A DNA stretch of 41,342 bases from Alphaproteobacteria bacterium (GCA_017616785.1 JAFZXK010000002.1:1-41342); one strand, 5' to 3'; shown: positions 1 through 9,643, counted from the first letter of the stretch. The notes: generated by a model from the sequence alone, not told the origin. Numbers and translations are program-made.

Positions 1-2358
1 AGTTTCACAATCTTTCGTAACCGTGGACGAACAAAGTCGACACACACGCGTATCACGATTAAACGTTGACCACATTTCACGCGTTCCCCCCGGTATATCA
101 ATTTTTTTCTTGCCGCGAACAATTTGTCCGCCACTGGATATAACGGATTCGTCGCGTCCACCCTGGGTCAACAAAGTATCACTCAATCCCGCACTAACTT
201 CGTAACTAATCGCGTATGGCGGGGCAAGGTTGACCGTTTCTTGGTCGGTCGCCCCAACCAGCGCGCCACCAGTCATCGGCAACATTTGGCACATGTATTG
301 TGCAATATCCGCCGATGCATCCTTGGTCGCCGCAATCAGATATTCATTATACTTTGCCTGATAATTCGTCTGTGCCTGGCGCAACGCCGCAAGCGCAACT
401 TGCATTTTTACTTGATTCAGCAAATTTGGAAAACGCGCCACAGTTAAATCATTGTCACGTTTTGCCTTTGGATCAATTTGTGTTAAATCACGTCCAGTTA
501 CACAGTATTGAATTTTCGTATCAGACGCAATCATATCAATTACACGATTTACATTTTCAGAAATATCGGTAAGTTCCATTTTTATTGTTTCCAAAATTTC
601 TTCTTTATTTGTAACGCCCGTATTCGCAGAATCCGCATTATCAATATAATCTTTGATACCAATCTTGCCCCAATCAAGTGTTTTATTGTCATCTTTTGTC
701 GAACCGTTTCCGACCTTTATCGCACCAAAAGAAATCATACCGGTTATACGATAAATGTTACCATCCTTGACACTGCGCAACGAGTTCGTTCCGATTGTTG
801 TATCGGTTGCAAATCGATTACAATCTGTTGTTGAACCACAGATTTCCATCATCTTTTCTTCGACCAATTTTTGACAGTTATCCAACGCCTTGTTATCCAT
901 ATTCAAATAAAGCCCCATTATCATGGAATCAATTTCATCCTGTGAAACCTCTTGTCCATTTTTCTTGCACACCACTAATTTATCAACCGGACAAAGCCCA
1001 TGCACAAATTCCCAATCCATACCGATACAGTTCATAAAATCGGGACCGCACCTATCTTCGGAATAGATGCAATCTTTGACCTCTTGGGTACACGCATCAA
1101 CACGCATCGCGGCAAGTTTATCTTTCACATAATCCCAAATTTGTGATTCCATCCGTTCACATGGTTCAATTTGAACTTTGCAAAAAGATTTCGCCATATC
1201 CGGCCGCGACAGGCACGAATCCATCGTCGCCCGCCCCTTGGCCGCAATATCATCACGACACGCATTATGAATACAATCTGTAATTTCCGTTAAACACGAT
1301 TGCCGCATATTTGATTCCGCGTGCAATTCCGCAAGTTTCAAATCCGGCGCAACCTCACGCAAAAACGCCGTCCACACATTATCACGCACCGCCATACATT
1401 GATCCAAAACGCGTTCACAAATCGTGCGCTTTGATTCCAAGCGTTCCAACACCGACGGCGTTATATTGTAACGAATTGTTGTTTTAACCGGCGTTACATT
1501 GCCAACGGGCTTTTGCATATTTTCCGATGCAATTGTTGAAACACAATTCACCCAATCATCACCGCACGCATCCGACCCCAGCATGCATTTTTTCAATTCT
1601 ACCATGCATTCGCCCTGATTATACCGATTGGCGGAATCAAAACTTTCCTTTAATGCGTTGCGCACGGCGGATTCCGCGTTATTCATCTCGGCCTGGGCCG
1701 CCGCGCGTTGCGCGGCAATCGCATTCGCAAACCCACGACAATCAGATTCAATTTGACGCTGGTAAATTTGTTTTAATAATTTTATATCTTTACTACAAGA
1801 CGCCCCCAATTGCGCACGACATGTTTCATCCGCCGCATTAAACAGCGCCGCACCGGTTTTATGCATCACATCATCATCGTCTTCGTCATCTTCGATAAAA
1901 TTCGTTTCAAAAAGTTTCAATAAATCTTCGCGTCGACTTGACTTTGGCGTTTCATTTTTTTGCGTTGTTGACACCTTTATCACATTGCCCGCCGCGTCAT
2001 ATTTTCGTTCGCCGGTAAAGACAATATCCGCATCCGCACCAAGTTTTATTTTTTCAACCTCTACGGTTTTTATTCTATCGGCTTCGGCCAGCATTTCATT
2101 TATTTCGGCCAATTCATCTTCGTACTTCTGATTATTGTTACTGCAAAGGCAACTGCCACCGTTTATATTTTCCGACATACAAAATTGGTCCATGCAACCA
2201 TAATACGCATCATAGCATTCCGTAGAATAAACACCCGTCGCCGCAACGCGTGCGCGAACATTTGTTCCGTTTTGAATTGCCGATTGCTTTTTCGCCGCCG
2301 CCGCAAACGCAACAATCGGGGTAATCAATAACAAAGATAAAATGCTAAACTTTTTCAT
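1..2358 (-). CDS. Secreted Cys-rich protein, paralogue of its neighbour (3' end beyond window)
   Basis: The frame is open from an ATG at 2358 to the left edge (786 codons, no stop), so the C-terminus is missing. It begins with a clean signal peptide (MKKFSILSLLLITPIVAFA), so the product is probably periplasmic or surface-exposed. The mature part is rich in cysteines spaced like C-x6-C-M-x3-C, with an N-terminal block ending in a CxC pair. Later blocks read NRYNQGEC and LDQCMAV. The 723-aa protein encoded just upstream (2363-4534) has the same blocks in the same order (NKYNRGEC, LDQCMAV), so the two are tandem full-length paralogues. The start lies 4 nt after the upstream stop; an AAGG sits only 2 nt from the ATG, so translation probably depends on coupling. 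I recognise no known family. Function is unknown; an envelope or adhesive role is only a guess. Confidence 0.85.
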   Translation of the reverse strand, partial: MKKFSILSLLLITPIVAFAAAAKKQSAIQNGTNVRARVAATGVYSTECYDAYYGCMDQFCMSENINGGSCLCSNNNQKYEDELAEINEMLAEADRIKTVEVEKIKLGADADIVFTGERKYDAAGNVIKVSTTQKNETPKSSRREDLLKLFETNFIEDDEDDDDVMHKTGAALFNAADETCRAQLGASCSKDIKLLKQIYQRQIESDCRGFANAIAAQRAAAQAEMNNAESAVRNALKESFDSANRYNQGECMVELKKCMLGSDACGDDWVNCVSTIASENMQKPVGNVTPVKTTIRYNITPSVLERLESKRTICERVLDQCMAVRDNVWTAFLREVAPDLKLAELHAESNMRQSCLTEITDCIHNACRDDIAAKGRATMDSCLSRPDMAKSFCKVQIEPCERMESQIWDYVKDKLAAMRVDACTQEVKDCIYSEDRCGPDFMNCIGMDWEFVHGLCPVDKLVVCKKNGQEVSQDEIDSMIMGLYLNMDNKALDNCQKLVEEKMMEICGSTTDCNRFATDTTIGTNSLRSVKDGNIYRITGMISFGAIKVGNGSTKDDNKTLDWGKIGIKDYIDNADSANTGVTNKEEILETIKMELTDISENVNRVIDMIASDTKIQYCVTGRDLTQIDPKAKRDNDLTVARFPNLLNQVKMQVALAALRQAQTNYQAKYNEYLIAATKDASADIAQYMCQMLPMTGGALVGATDQETVNLAPPYAISYEVSAGLSDTLLTQGGRDESVISSGGQIVRGKKKIDIPGGTREMWSTFNRDTRVCRLCSSTVTKDCET

Positions 2359-2362
2359 TGCC

Positions 2363-4534
2363 TTACATATTTATATCTTCACAAGATTCAACTTCCTGAC
2401 AAAATGTTTCCTTGCCACCGGATTCAATTCCACCCCAAACACCGGCACCTGCACCAAGCAACGCACCAATTGCCGTTCCCCAACCAACATTCACCATTGT
2501 ACCGGCGGATGCACCGGCCGCCAAACCACCCGCACCCGCTTTTAATGCCGATGCCGCCTTGCTTTCACCACCGACAGTACACACGTGTTGCATACGGCAA
2601 ACATGGCAATTACGTAAATCGGGTTCAAACGATACACTTTTTATATACGAATAAGACATATCTTCGGTACTTGTTCCCGTTGGTTTCTTTTCGGGTCTAT
2701 AAACGGTCAAACAATTATTGCGCGCCTCTTCCACATCTTGTTCACGCGAAAGTTCCGCGACCCGCGATTCCAAATCGGCCAAATAACGATTTTCCGCACC
2801 CATTTCCGCAATCATTTTTGCCGTTGTGAAAACACTGTCTTTTAGTGTCGCGCGTCCAGCCGGTTGTTGCGCACTTTTACACGCCGCAACGGTTGCTTCT
2901 TTTTCAAATTGCTTAAAGAAATTTTTTACCGCCGTTTTACTTTCCGCCCTAACCTGCGCACGCAAATCAGTATCATCTGATGGAATTTTTTTCAAACTCT
3001 CAACAATATCACTCTTTGGCAAACAGTTCATATCTGTTCCGCAAACACGCCCCAACATTTCATCATAGTAATTAATACAACCTTGGACCATTTGATAATT
3101 CATCTGCAACAAAACCGAACTTACAATCGTATCGTAAAACTTTTCATTTTTGCACGATGTGAACATCGCCTTTGGGCAAAGTTCAACAATTTCCGCCGAA
3201 CTTTTTCCAACGCATTGCGGGCCGGTGAAATTTTCACCACATTTGTTACGCAGACAAGTATCTACATCATTCTGACAAAAATCAGTTCGCAATTCCGATA
3301 ATTTATCTTTCCATGTTTGCTTTATCCCCGGTATTTTTGCATCACATTCATCGATAATCGGACACACACCCGCCGCAACATTTACATTGGTCAAACACCC
3401 AGAATCTGTATTGATTGAACAACCTTCTTCCAAGCACTCACGTATTTTCGCGTTGCACGTCAGGCGCATATTTTTATCACTATACACCGCCGCATCGGCA
3501 AGAATCATTTTGGCTTCGTCTTTCCAATCATCCAAAACAAAGGTCTTGACCGCCATACATTGGTCCAAAACATTTTCACACGCGTTCGCACGACGTTCAA
3601 GCAATTTTGAATCCAAACAGTTTTCAAACTGCACGCCACAACCGCCCTTGTCCGAAATGCACGCACGATACGCAAGTAAACATTCCCCACGATTGTATTT
3701 ATTTGTTGTCGACAACATATCCAAAGTCGCCGAACGCACCGCCGCATCCGCCGTCCGCCGATTTGATTCCGCCGCGCGCTTTTGTTCTGCCAAATAAGTG
3801 CTAAATGTTTTGCAATCTTTTGTCACTTCGCGTTGGTAAAGTTTTTCTTCCATTTCGGCGCGCGGTTTTTCGCACATATCCAAAATGAAACTGCACGCGT
3901 CCGCCGCCATATAATAAAGGTTATCGCCAATATCATCATCCGCATCCAAACTTGCGCTCGTTCCGCCACTGTTTATCCACGCAACAAAATCAATACCCGT
4001 GCGCCGCGAAGATTTTTGCGCCTGTTCGCTTTCGCCAAATTTAACAAACTTTGCCTTGGCGCCAAGCCGTTCACGTTCGACACCTTCGGTATATTGTTTT
4101 TCGGCGGCAAGTTCGATTTCTTGGATTTCTTGAATCAAACTTTTTGATTGTTTTATGTTGTCGGAACAAGAACACCGCCCACCTTCGGATTCATCCAACA
4201 AACAAAAATCATCCATACATTCGCGATACGCCGCACGACATTCATCCGGTCCAACATTTGCGGTAACTATTGCCTCGGCTGATTCCGATACAACCGGTTC
4301 TTCTTCGGCTACTGTTTCCGTTGTCGTTGTTCCTGAACCCGCGTTATTTGTCGCACTGTTCGTCGTATTCTTTGGCGCATTTAGATTTTTCGTTTTCACC
4401 GCCGGTCCAATCGAAAGCGACGGTGCACGAATTCCAAAGCGTCCCACGCCATCCACCGTCTCACCATTACGTGTTGCGGCAAAACCGACGCACGGCAAAA
4501 GCGCCAAAATAACGGATAGTATTTTGATTTTCAT
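2363..4534 (-). CDS. Secreted Cys-rich protein with C-terminal glycine-zipper segment
   Basis: This 723-aa protein has an N-terminal signal peptide ending near GFAA, then a Ser/Thr/Asn-rich linker. A Cys-rich body follows, with repeated patterns such as ECxxAYxxCMDxFC (about residue 98), RGECLLAYRAC and ACENVLDQCMAV. Near the C-terminus a Gly/Ala-rich hydrophobic stretch with GxxxG spacing (GAGGLAAGASAG, then GAAGAGVWGG-like) could insert in or oligomerise at a membrane. Two more cysteines follow before the end. The start is supported by AAGGA a few bases upstream and by a promoter at 4565-4593. The downstream gene is a paralogue that starts 4 nt after this stop, so the two form one transcription unit. 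The many paired cysteines suggest disulfide-stabilised repeats. Family and function are not recognised. Confidence 0.85.
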   Translation of the reverse strand: MKIKILSVILALLPCVGFAATRNGETVDGVGRFGIRAPSLSIGPAVKTKNLNAPKNTTNSATNNAGSGTTTTETVAEEEPVVSESAEAIVTANVGPDECRAAYRECMDDFCLLDESEGGRCSCSDNIKQSKSLIQEIQEIELAAEKQYTEGVERERLGAKAKFVKFGESEQAQKSSRRTGIDFVAWINSGGTSASLDADDDIGDNLYYMAADACSFILDMCEKPRAEMEEKLYQREVTKDCKTFSTYLAEQKRAAESNRRTADAAVRSATLDMLSTTNKYNRGECLLAYRACISDKGGCGVQFENCLDSKLLERRANACENVLDQCMAVKTFVLDDWKDEAKMILADAAVYSDKNMRLTCNAKIRECLEEGCSINTDSGCLTNVNVAAGVCPIIDECDAKIPGIKQTWKDKLSELRTDFCQNDVDTCLRNKCGENFTGPQCVGKSSAEIVELCPKAMFTSCKNEKFYDTIVSSVLLQMNYQMVQGCINYYDEMLGRVCGTDMNCLPKSDIVESLKKIPSDDTDLRAQVRAESKTAVKNFFKQFEKEATVAACKSAQQPAGRATLKDSVFTTAKMIAEMGAENRYLADLESRVAELSREQDVEEARNNCLTVYRPEKKPTGTSTEDMSYSYIKSVSFEPDLRNCHVCRMQHVCTVGGESKAASALKAGAGGLAAGASAGTMVNVGWGTAIGALLGAGAGVWGGIESGGKETFCQEVESCEDINM

Positions 4535-4564
4535 ATTTTTTCCTTCCTACACTATTTACATATA

Positions 4565-4593
4565 ATTTTATCAAAACATCCGACCGTTGGCAA
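4565..4593 (-). promoter_or_regulatory. Promoter of the Cys-rich gene pair
   Basis: On the minus strand TTGCCA (4593-4588) is separated by exactly 17 nt from TAAAAT (4570-4565). The -10 is preceded by TG one base upstream (extended -10, TGATAAAAT). The start codon lies about 30 nt further on at 4534. The same TTGC...TGATAAAAT form recurs at 9609 and 21579. Confidence 0.6.
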
Positions 4594-4660
4594 ATAAAAA
4601 ATTCTTGATTTTTGTAATATATCGGCATAAAATTCATGCGGTTTTATCAAAGGGATAAAT

Positions 4661-4912
4661 ATGGCAAAAGATGACGTCGTCGTTTTCGAAGGCACCGTAA
4701 CCGAAAAGTTACCAAACACAATGTTTCGTGTGCGTCTTGAAAATGACCATGAAATTTTGGCAACTGTGTGCGGCAAAATGCGCAAGGCGCGCATCTGGGT
4801 CAATGTGGGCGAAAAGGTTCGCGTTGAAATGACACCGTACGATTTGGCCAAGGGTCGCATAACGTTCGTTGAACGCAAACGCGCAAATTCAAACGAACAA
4901 CCAAATCAATAG
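4661..4912 (+). CDS. infA: Translation initiation factor IF-1
   Basis: The 83-aa product is an S1/OB-fold protein with the family hallmarks: MAKDD start, [22 protein letters not shown], and the C-terminal [13 protein letters not shown] signature. IF-1 binds the 30S A site and assists IF-2 and IF-3 during initiation. The bacterial norm is about 72 aa; the extra residues are a polar C-terminal tail ([10 protein letters not shown]). An AAAGGGA lies about 6 nt before the ATG. It stands alone, divergent from the Cys-rich pair and convergent with clpX, whose stop is 31 nt away. Confidence 0.97.
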   Translation: MAKDDVVVFEGTVTEKLPNTMFRVRLENDHEILATVCGKMRKARIWVNVGEKVRVEMTPYDLAKGRITFVERKRANSNEQPNQ

Positions 4913-4943
4913 TTTTCAGTTTTTTTGAAAAATTTCGCCGATT

Positions 4944-6200
4944 TTACGCGGCCTTTTTTGCGGTGCGCATAATTTCAATTGGCACTTTTTTGCCGTTTAC
5001 AACATCTTTGTCAATGACGATTTCCGCCAAATCTTTTTTATCAGGCGCACTAAACATCGGTTCCAACAAAATCTTTTCCAAAATACTGCGCAGGCCCCGC
5101 GCCCCAGTTTTCCGAGCAAGTGCCAATCGCGCAATTTCGCGCAACCCGTCTTCCTTTATCGTCAATTTAACATCATCCATGGCAAGCATCGCGGTATATT
5201 GCTTTACAATCGCGTTCTTTGGTTCGGTCAAAATCTGGACCAATGCATTTTCATCCAATTCCGAAAGCGTCGCGATAACCGGCAAACGCCCGACCAGTTC
5301 TGGAATAATTCCAAACTTTACCAAATCTTCGGGTTGCACATCATCAAGATAATTTTTCGCATCGCGTTCTTTCTTGGACGAAACATCCGCACCAAAACCG
5401 ATTCCGGCACGTTCACATTTCCGATTTGCAATAACCTTGTTCAATCCATCAAACGCACCACCACATATGAACAAAATCTTGCTTGTATCCAAACGAACGG
5501 TCGCTTCACCTGGATGCTTGCGCCCCGCGCCACCGGCGGAAACATTTGCAATTGTTCCTTCAACCAATTTCAACAATGCCTGTTGCACGCCTTCGCCGGA
5601 AACATCGCGTGTAAGCGACGGATTTTCCGATTTGCGCGCAATTTTATCAATTTCATCGATATAGACAATCCCGCGCTGCGCCTTATCCACATCGAAACCC
5701 GCATTATGCAACAGTTGCGTTAACACACTTTCGACATCATCACCGACATAGCCCGCCTCGGTAAGTGTTGTTGCATCGGCAATCGCAAAAGGCACATCTA
5801 AAATGCGGGCGAGTGTTTGTGCAAACAACGTTTTCCCGGTTCCCGTTGGACCAATCAACAAAACATTGGATTTTTGTATTTCGACATTGGACGAAAGCGA
5901 AACATTATGCCGCTTATAGTGATTATACACCGCGACCGCCAATGTCCGCTTTGCCGCATCTTGGCCAATAATATATTCATTAAGGAAATCATAAATCTGG
6001 GACGGGGTTGGCAATTTTGCGGCGTCGCGTGCAACCTCGGTCCGCATGTCGTCCGCCATAATATCATTGCACAGCGCGATACATTCATCACAAATGCAAA
6101 CATTACGGCCACTGACCAATTTTTTTACTTCATAAACCGCCTTGCCACAGAAACTGCAGAACTGCTGTTTTTTTTCAGATGTCTTTTTTTCGTCCGTCAT
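4944..6200 (-). CDS. clpX: ATP-dependent Clp protease ATP-binding subunit ClpX
   Basis: This 418-aa AAA+ unfoldase recognises tagged or folded proteins, unfolds them with ATP and feeds them to ClpP. Visible elements are the N-terminal zinc-binding domain (C15, C18, C37, C40), Walker A GPTGTGKT (117-124), Walker B IVYIDEID (178-185), and the GFGADV and GRLPVIA regions of the C-terminal half. Length matches the family (about 420 aa). It begins 8 nt after the clpP stop, so the two subunits are co-transcribed and probably made in proportion. It is the last gene of the tpiA-grpE-clpP-clpX run. Confidence 0.97.
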   Translation of the reverse strand: MTDEKKTSEKKQQFCSFCGKAVYEVKKLVSGRNVCICDECIALCNDIMADDMRTEVARDAAKLPTPSQIYDFLNEYIIGQDAAKRTLAVAVYNHYKRHNVSLSSNVEIQKSNVLLIGPTGTGKTLFAQTLARILDVPFAIADATTLTEAGYVGDDVESVLTQLLHNAGFDVDKAQRGIVYIDEIDKIARKSENPSLTRDVSGEGVQQALLKLVEGTIANVSAGGAGRKHPGEATVRLDTSKILFICGGAFDGLNKVIANRKCERAGIGFGADVSSKKERDAKNYLDDVQPEDLVKFGIIPELVGRLPVIATLSELDENALVQILTEPKNAIVKQYTAMLAMDDVKLTIKEDGLREIARLALARKTGARGLRSILEKILLEPMFSAPDKKDLAEIVIDKDVVNGKKVPIEIMRTAKKAA

Positions 6201-6208
6201 GTAAAAAC

Positions 6209-6793
6209 CTATTTTTTCCTTGTCAAAATACCGTCAATCAAACCAAACTTTTTTGCCGCATCGGCGTCCATCCAGTTATCACGTTCCATTGCATCAAAGA
6301 CCTCTTTTTCCTTGCGACCAGTGAATTCGGACATTTGTTTAACGAATATCTTTTTCACCCTTTGCATTTCCTGCATATATATTTCCATATCGGTCACTTT
6401 ACCCTGTGTCCCCGAAGAAGGTTGATGTATCATAATTTCAGTATTCGGTAAAACAAAACGTTTGCCCTTTTCACCGGCGGCAAGCAAAACCGACCCCATG
6501 GACGCAACGAGCCCCATACCAATTGTCGAAACCGGCGATTTAATATACTGCATAGTATCCATGATCGCCCAACCGGCCGTCACGTCCCCCCCAGGACTAT
6601 TGATATACAGCGAAATATCAGCATTTGGATTTTCAGATTCTAAAAATAGCAACTGTGCCACAACAGTATTCGCCATTGCTGTTTCAATTGGTCCAGAAAC
6701 CATAACAATTCTATCACGTAACAACCGCGAATAAATGTCGAAAGACCGTTCGCCACGCGGGGATTCTTCTATGACCATAGGTATCAAAGACAT
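6209..6793 (-). CDS. clpP: ATP-dependent Clp protease proteolytic subunit ClpP
   Basis: This 194-aa serine peptidase (S14 family) forms the tetradecameric degradation chamber used by ClpX. Catalytic residues are visible: Ser98 in ASMGS, His123 in MIHQP and Asp172 in [13 protein letters not shown] (the oxyanion/handle region) and the N-terminal IPMVIEE axial loop are also present. The ATG at 6793 is preferred over a GTG three codons upstream, because AAGG sits 8 nt before the ATG and [10 protein letters not shown] matches the family N-terminus. The gene has its own promoter at 6821-6849, so clpP-clpX can be expressed apart from tpiA-grpE. Confidence 0.97.
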   Translation of the reverse strand: MSLIPMVIEESPRGERSFDIYSRLLRDRIVMVSGPIETAMANTVVAQLLFLESENPNADISLYINSPGGDVTAGWAIMDTMQYIKSPVSTIGMGLVASMGSVLLAAGEKGKRFVLPNTEIMIHQPSSGTQGKVTDMEIYMQEMQRVKKIFVKQMSEFTGRKEKEVFDAMERDNWMDADAAKKFGLIDGILTRKK

Positions 6794-6820
6794 AACACAC
6801 ACCTTTTATTTGTTGATTTG

Positions 6821-6849
6821 ATTATAACACACAAAAACGCTATCTGCAA
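6821..6849 (-). promoter_or_regulatory. Promoter of clpP-clpX
   Basis: On the minus strand TTGCAG (6849-6844), 17 nt, TATAAT (6826-6821), with TG one base before the -10. It sits in the 70-nt gap between grpE and clpP, with the clpP ATG 28 nt beyond the -10. No CIRCE or heat-shock sigma element was noticed. Confidence 0.65.
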
Positions 6850-6863
6850 ACGCGCGACCACAA

Positions 6864-7376
6864 TTATTTTGCAACGACCACCATCGCGGCCCGCAAGACA
6901 TTATCGCCAAACATGTAACCGGGTTGCATTTCTTCAACAATAGTATTCGGCGCATTTTTATCGGTTGCCGGCACAACCTGAATCGCATTGTGCAACGCGG
7001 GGTTAAGAACTTTACCCAAAGATTCAATTTTGGTAATTCCGACCTCGTCAAAAGCGGCATGAATCGAACGCGCCATCGCCAAAATCCCCTCGTCATCGGG
7101 GGTATGTTTCAGTGCGGCGTCCAACGCATCCATAACCGGCAAGAACTTTTCCGCAACCGACATTGCCCGCATGCGCGCACGCGCTTCGGCATCAATTGCG
7201 GCACGCCGACGGGTATTTTCCAACTCCGCCGCCGTGCGCAGGTATTTATCGTTCAAGTCGGCAATTTGCGCGGCAAGTTCCGCCGTTTCATCCTTTGCCA
7301 CCGCCTTTTCGGGTTCTTGTTTTTCCGCATCTTTCACGGACACGGTTTCCACTTTTACTTCTTTTTTGTCTTCCAT
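6864..7376 (-). CDS. grpE: Nucleotide exchange factor GrpE
   Basis: The 170-aa product is the DnaK nucleotide-exchange co-chaperone. It has a charged, disordered N-terminus, a long coiled coil (AAQIADLNDKYLRTAAELENTRRRA) and the C-terminal four-helix/beta-wing segment containing the typical NPALHNAIQVV and VLRAAMVVVAK features. The ATG at 7376 lies 19 nt after the tpiA stop; a GTG at 7406 in the same frame would overlap tpiA and has no better ribosome site, so the ATG is used. A weak AGAG precedes it. dnaK and dnaJ are not in the window. Confidence 0.95.
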   Translation of the reverse strand: MEDKKEVKVETVSVKDAEKQEPEKAVAKDETAELAAQIADLNDKYLRTAAELENTRRRAAIDAEARARMRAMSVAEKFLPVMDALDAALKHTPDDEGILAMARSIHAAFDEVGITKIESLGKVLNPALHNAIQVVPATDKNAPNTIVEEMQPGYMFGDNVLRAAMVVVAK

Positions 7377-7395
7377 AATATTTTCTCTATTTTTG

Positions 7396-8100
7396 TTACT
7401 TTGCACTTTCTATTATAGTAACAAATTCTTGCGGTTTCAAGGACGCACCCCCAACAAGCACCCCACCAACATTTCTAATTGCGACAATATCACCCACATT
7501 TAGCGGATTTACACTTGCGCCATACAAAATCGGCGTGCCATCAAGTCCCATATAAGACAAAGTATCTGCAATTACCTTGTGCGCATCGGCAATTTCTTGG
7601 GTTGTCGGCGTTATTCCCGCACCAATTGCCCACCGCGGTTCATACGCAATAATAATATCATCATGAACATCGGTCGGCAAAGATTCACGCACCATCGACT
7701 CTATGACATCAAAGGTTTTGCCGGCGCGTTTTTCCTCCATCGTTTCACCGACACAGACAATCGGCGTAAGGCCACTTTCCAACGCCATTTGAACCTTTTG
7801 CCGAACAATATCGTTGGTTTCATCGTGATACATACGACGTTCACTGTGCCCGACAATAACATACTTTGCGCCGGCCTCACGCAGCATTGCGCCCGACACT
7901 TCGCCAGTATAGGCCCCTTTGGCATGCGCACTAATATCCTGGGCGCCAATGGCAACATTTTCCACGCCCGCCCGCAACAAAGTAAAAGGTACGCATAGAA
8001 TCACCCGATTTTCGGTTTTAACCTTTGAAATTGCGCCAATCATAGTATCTAAATCGGCGCGAGTTCCGTTCATTTTCCAATTTCCTGCGATAATTTTCAT
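7396..8100 (-). CDS. tpiA: Triosephosphate isomerase
   Basis: This 234-aa TIM-barrel enzyme interconverts dihydroxyacetone phosphate and glyceraldehyde 3-phosphate in glycolysis. Catalytic Lys9 (GNWKMN), His85 (GHSERR) and Glu154 (AYEPRWAIGAG) are present, as is the phosphate-binding LYGASV loop. The protein is slightly short for the family (about 250 aa), and AYEPRWAIGAG differs from the common AYEPVWAIGTG. AAGGAAG precedes the ATG. It is the first gene of the tpiA-grpE-clpP-clpX run and diverges from the PpiD-like gene. Confidence 0.96.
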   Translation of the reverse strand: MKIIAGNWKMNGTRADLDTMIGAISKVKTENRVILCVPFTLLRAGVENVAIGAQDISAHAKGAYTGEVSGAMLREAGAKYVIVGHSERRMYHDETNDIVRQKVQMALESGLTPIVCVGETMEEKRAGKTFDVIESMVRESLPTDVHDDIIIAYEPRWAIGAGITPTTQEIADAHKVIADTLSYMGLDGTPILYGASVNPLNVGDIVAIRNVGGVLVGGASLKPQEFVTIIESAK

Positions 8101-8118
8101 TTTTCTTCCTTTTTTCCG

Positions 8119-8148
8119 TTGATTTTTTGGTTTACATTCTGCTATGTT
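8119..8148 (+). promoter_or_regulatory. Promoter of the PpiD-like gene
   Basis: TTGATT (8119-8124), 18 nt, TATGTT (8143-8148) with TG one base upstream of the -10; the start codon is at 8167. It lies in the 66-nt divergent gap with tpiA. Confidence 0.4.
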
Positions 8149-8166
8149 ACCGCAAAAGGTGAAAAA

Positions 8167-9576
8167 ATGCTAGAATATTTACGTAATGCGGCCGACAAGC
8201 CCTTGGCCAAGGTTTTAATGGGAATTCTAATCTTTTCGTTCGTTGGATGGGGCGTTGCCGAATGGGTATTTGGTCTTACATCGTCCGATACGACATTGGT
8301 TCGGGTCGGTGGCGAAAAGATTTCTATTCAGCAATATAATAATATGCGTTCGAATGAATTGTCCGCAATGTCGCGGGAAGAACAGCGGGAATTATATTCA
8401 AATCCGGCGAAAATGTCGGACTTTCAAGACGGTGTAATTAAACGAATTGCATCCGTTCGCCGTATTGGCAAACATGCCGATGATTTGGGATACATTGTAT
8501 CCGACCACCGAATCGCTAATGACATTCGCGCAATCCCACAATTCCAAGAAAACGGCAAATTTTCAACGGCGGCGTTTGATGTCGTTCTGCAAAATTCAGG
8601 GCTTACCGAATCGGATGTCGCGAACGATTTGCGGATGAAGGCGTTGGTCGAAATGGTAAATGTTCCAACAAAAACACAAATTGAAACACCGCGGTTTGCA
8701 ACCATTGCGACATATAATGCGCGCAACACCAAACGCGAAATAAATATGGCAACTGTGAATTTCAATAAGTTTAAGGTTGAACGGCCAACAGACGAACAAC
8801 TGCGCGATTTCTATGCGGCGCATCCGCATCACGTGGCCGAAGCGCGCGACATATCATACGTAATTGTTCCGGCGGCAATGGATAAACCAGATGAATACGA
8901 AGCGGCACTTAAAACTGCCCAGGCCCTAGAAGATGACATAATTGGTGGTGAACCACTTGCGGCGGTGGCAAAAACGCACAATGCAAAGTTCACACAACAT
9001 AGCGGCATTTCGGCGGAAAATTTGCCGGACGATAAAAACCTAACCGAATCGGTTGTATCGAATATCTTTGAACTTGCCCCCGAAACGGAAAGCGAACTTA
9101 TCGAAACGAAACAGGGTTTTGTTATCGTGCGTGTTGATAAAATAATCCCTGAACATACGGCGGAATTCGATTCGGTTAAAAAAGAACTGATTGCCGAATG
9201 GACTAAATCAGAGCAAGAAAAATTGGCATATGTCCGTGCCAATGAATTATTGGTTGACCTTAACGAAACCGGAAAGTTACAGGGCGCGAAAAAAGCAACC
9301 GTATCACGCACGGACGGCGCACCAGTGCCGGTCTTGGTCGCCGCATTCAAAAATCCAATCGGGAATAATTCAATCGTGTCCGCGGATGATGCGTTTTATG
9401 TTGTAAATATTGCGAACGAAAAATTGCCAACAATCGACGACAAAAAAATCGAAGAATTAAAACTGGAAATTGCAAACACGACAATGCGTAACTTGGACGC
9501 GGATTATAATGCATACCTTGAACGGAAATACCCCGCCAAGATAAATGAAAAAATATACAACCGATTTGTAAAATAA
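8167..9576 (+). CDS. PpiD/SurA-like membrane-anchored periplasmic chaperone
   Basis: The 469-aa protein has a short cytoplasmic N-terminus (MLEYLRNAADKP), one membrane segment (about residues 15-37, VLMGILIFSFVGWGVAEWVFG) and a long periplasmic part. The first half matches the SurA-N-like chaperone domain (GGEKISIQQYNN...). The second half has a parvulin-like segment (ARDISYVIVP through TKQGFVIVRVDKI). This is the PpiD arrangement, which helps fold outer-membrane and secreted proteins near the Sec translocon. It is shorter than E. coli PpiD (about 620 aa); I cannot confirm the isomerase active-site residues. The start at 8167 has AAAGGTG 7 nt upstream; an upstream ATG at 8119 has none. The many secreted proteins in this window are plausible clients. 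Confidence 0.85.
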   Translation: MLEYLRNAADKPLAKVLMGILIFSFVGWGVAEWVFGLTSSDTTLVRVGGEKISIQQYNNMRSNELSAMSREEQRELYSNPAKMSDFQDGVIKRIASVRRIGKHADDLGYIVSDHRIANDIRAIPQFQENGKFSTAAFDVVLQNSGLTESDVANDLRMKALVEMVNVPTKTQIETPRFATIATYNARNTKREINMATVNFNKFKVERPTDEQLRDFYAAHPHHVAEARDISYVIVPAAMDKPDEYEAALKTAQALEDDIIGGEPLAAVAKTHNAKFTQHSGISAENLPDDKNLTESVVSNIFELAPETESELIETKQGFVIVRVDKIIPEHTAEFDSVKKELIAEWTKSEQEKLAYVRANELLVDLNETGKLQGAKKATVSRTDGAPVPVLVAAFKNPIGNNSIVSADDAFYVVNIANEKLPTIDDKKIEELKLEIANTTMRNLDADYNAYLERKYPAKINEKIYNRFVK

Positions 9577-9583
9577 TCTTTTT

Positions 9584-9605
9584 CCCCGCGCCCGCGGGGA
9601 TTTTT
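9584..9605 (+). terminator. Terminator of the PpiD-like gene
   Basis: The GC-rich inverted repeat CCCCGCG/CGCGGGG (9584-9599) is followed by ATTTTT, 8 nt after the stop codon. Confidence 0.75.
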
Positions 9606-9608
9606 AAT

Positions 9609-9637
9609 TTGCATATACTGCATAATTATGATAAAAT
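9609..9637 (+). promoter_or_regulatory. Promoter of a putative non-coding RNA
   Basis: TTGCAT (9609-9614), 17 nt, TAAAAT (9632-9637) with TG at 9629-9630. No plausible ORF with a ribosome site follows; a structured sequence ending in a terminator does. Confidence 0.6.
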
Positions 9638-9643
9638 TCAACT

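Noticed and set aside
23..1841. Several plus-strand frames of 60-108 codons
   Set aside because: They lie opposite the long minus-strand Cys-rich gene, whose reverse complement is poor in stops; they lack ribosome sites and protein-like composition.
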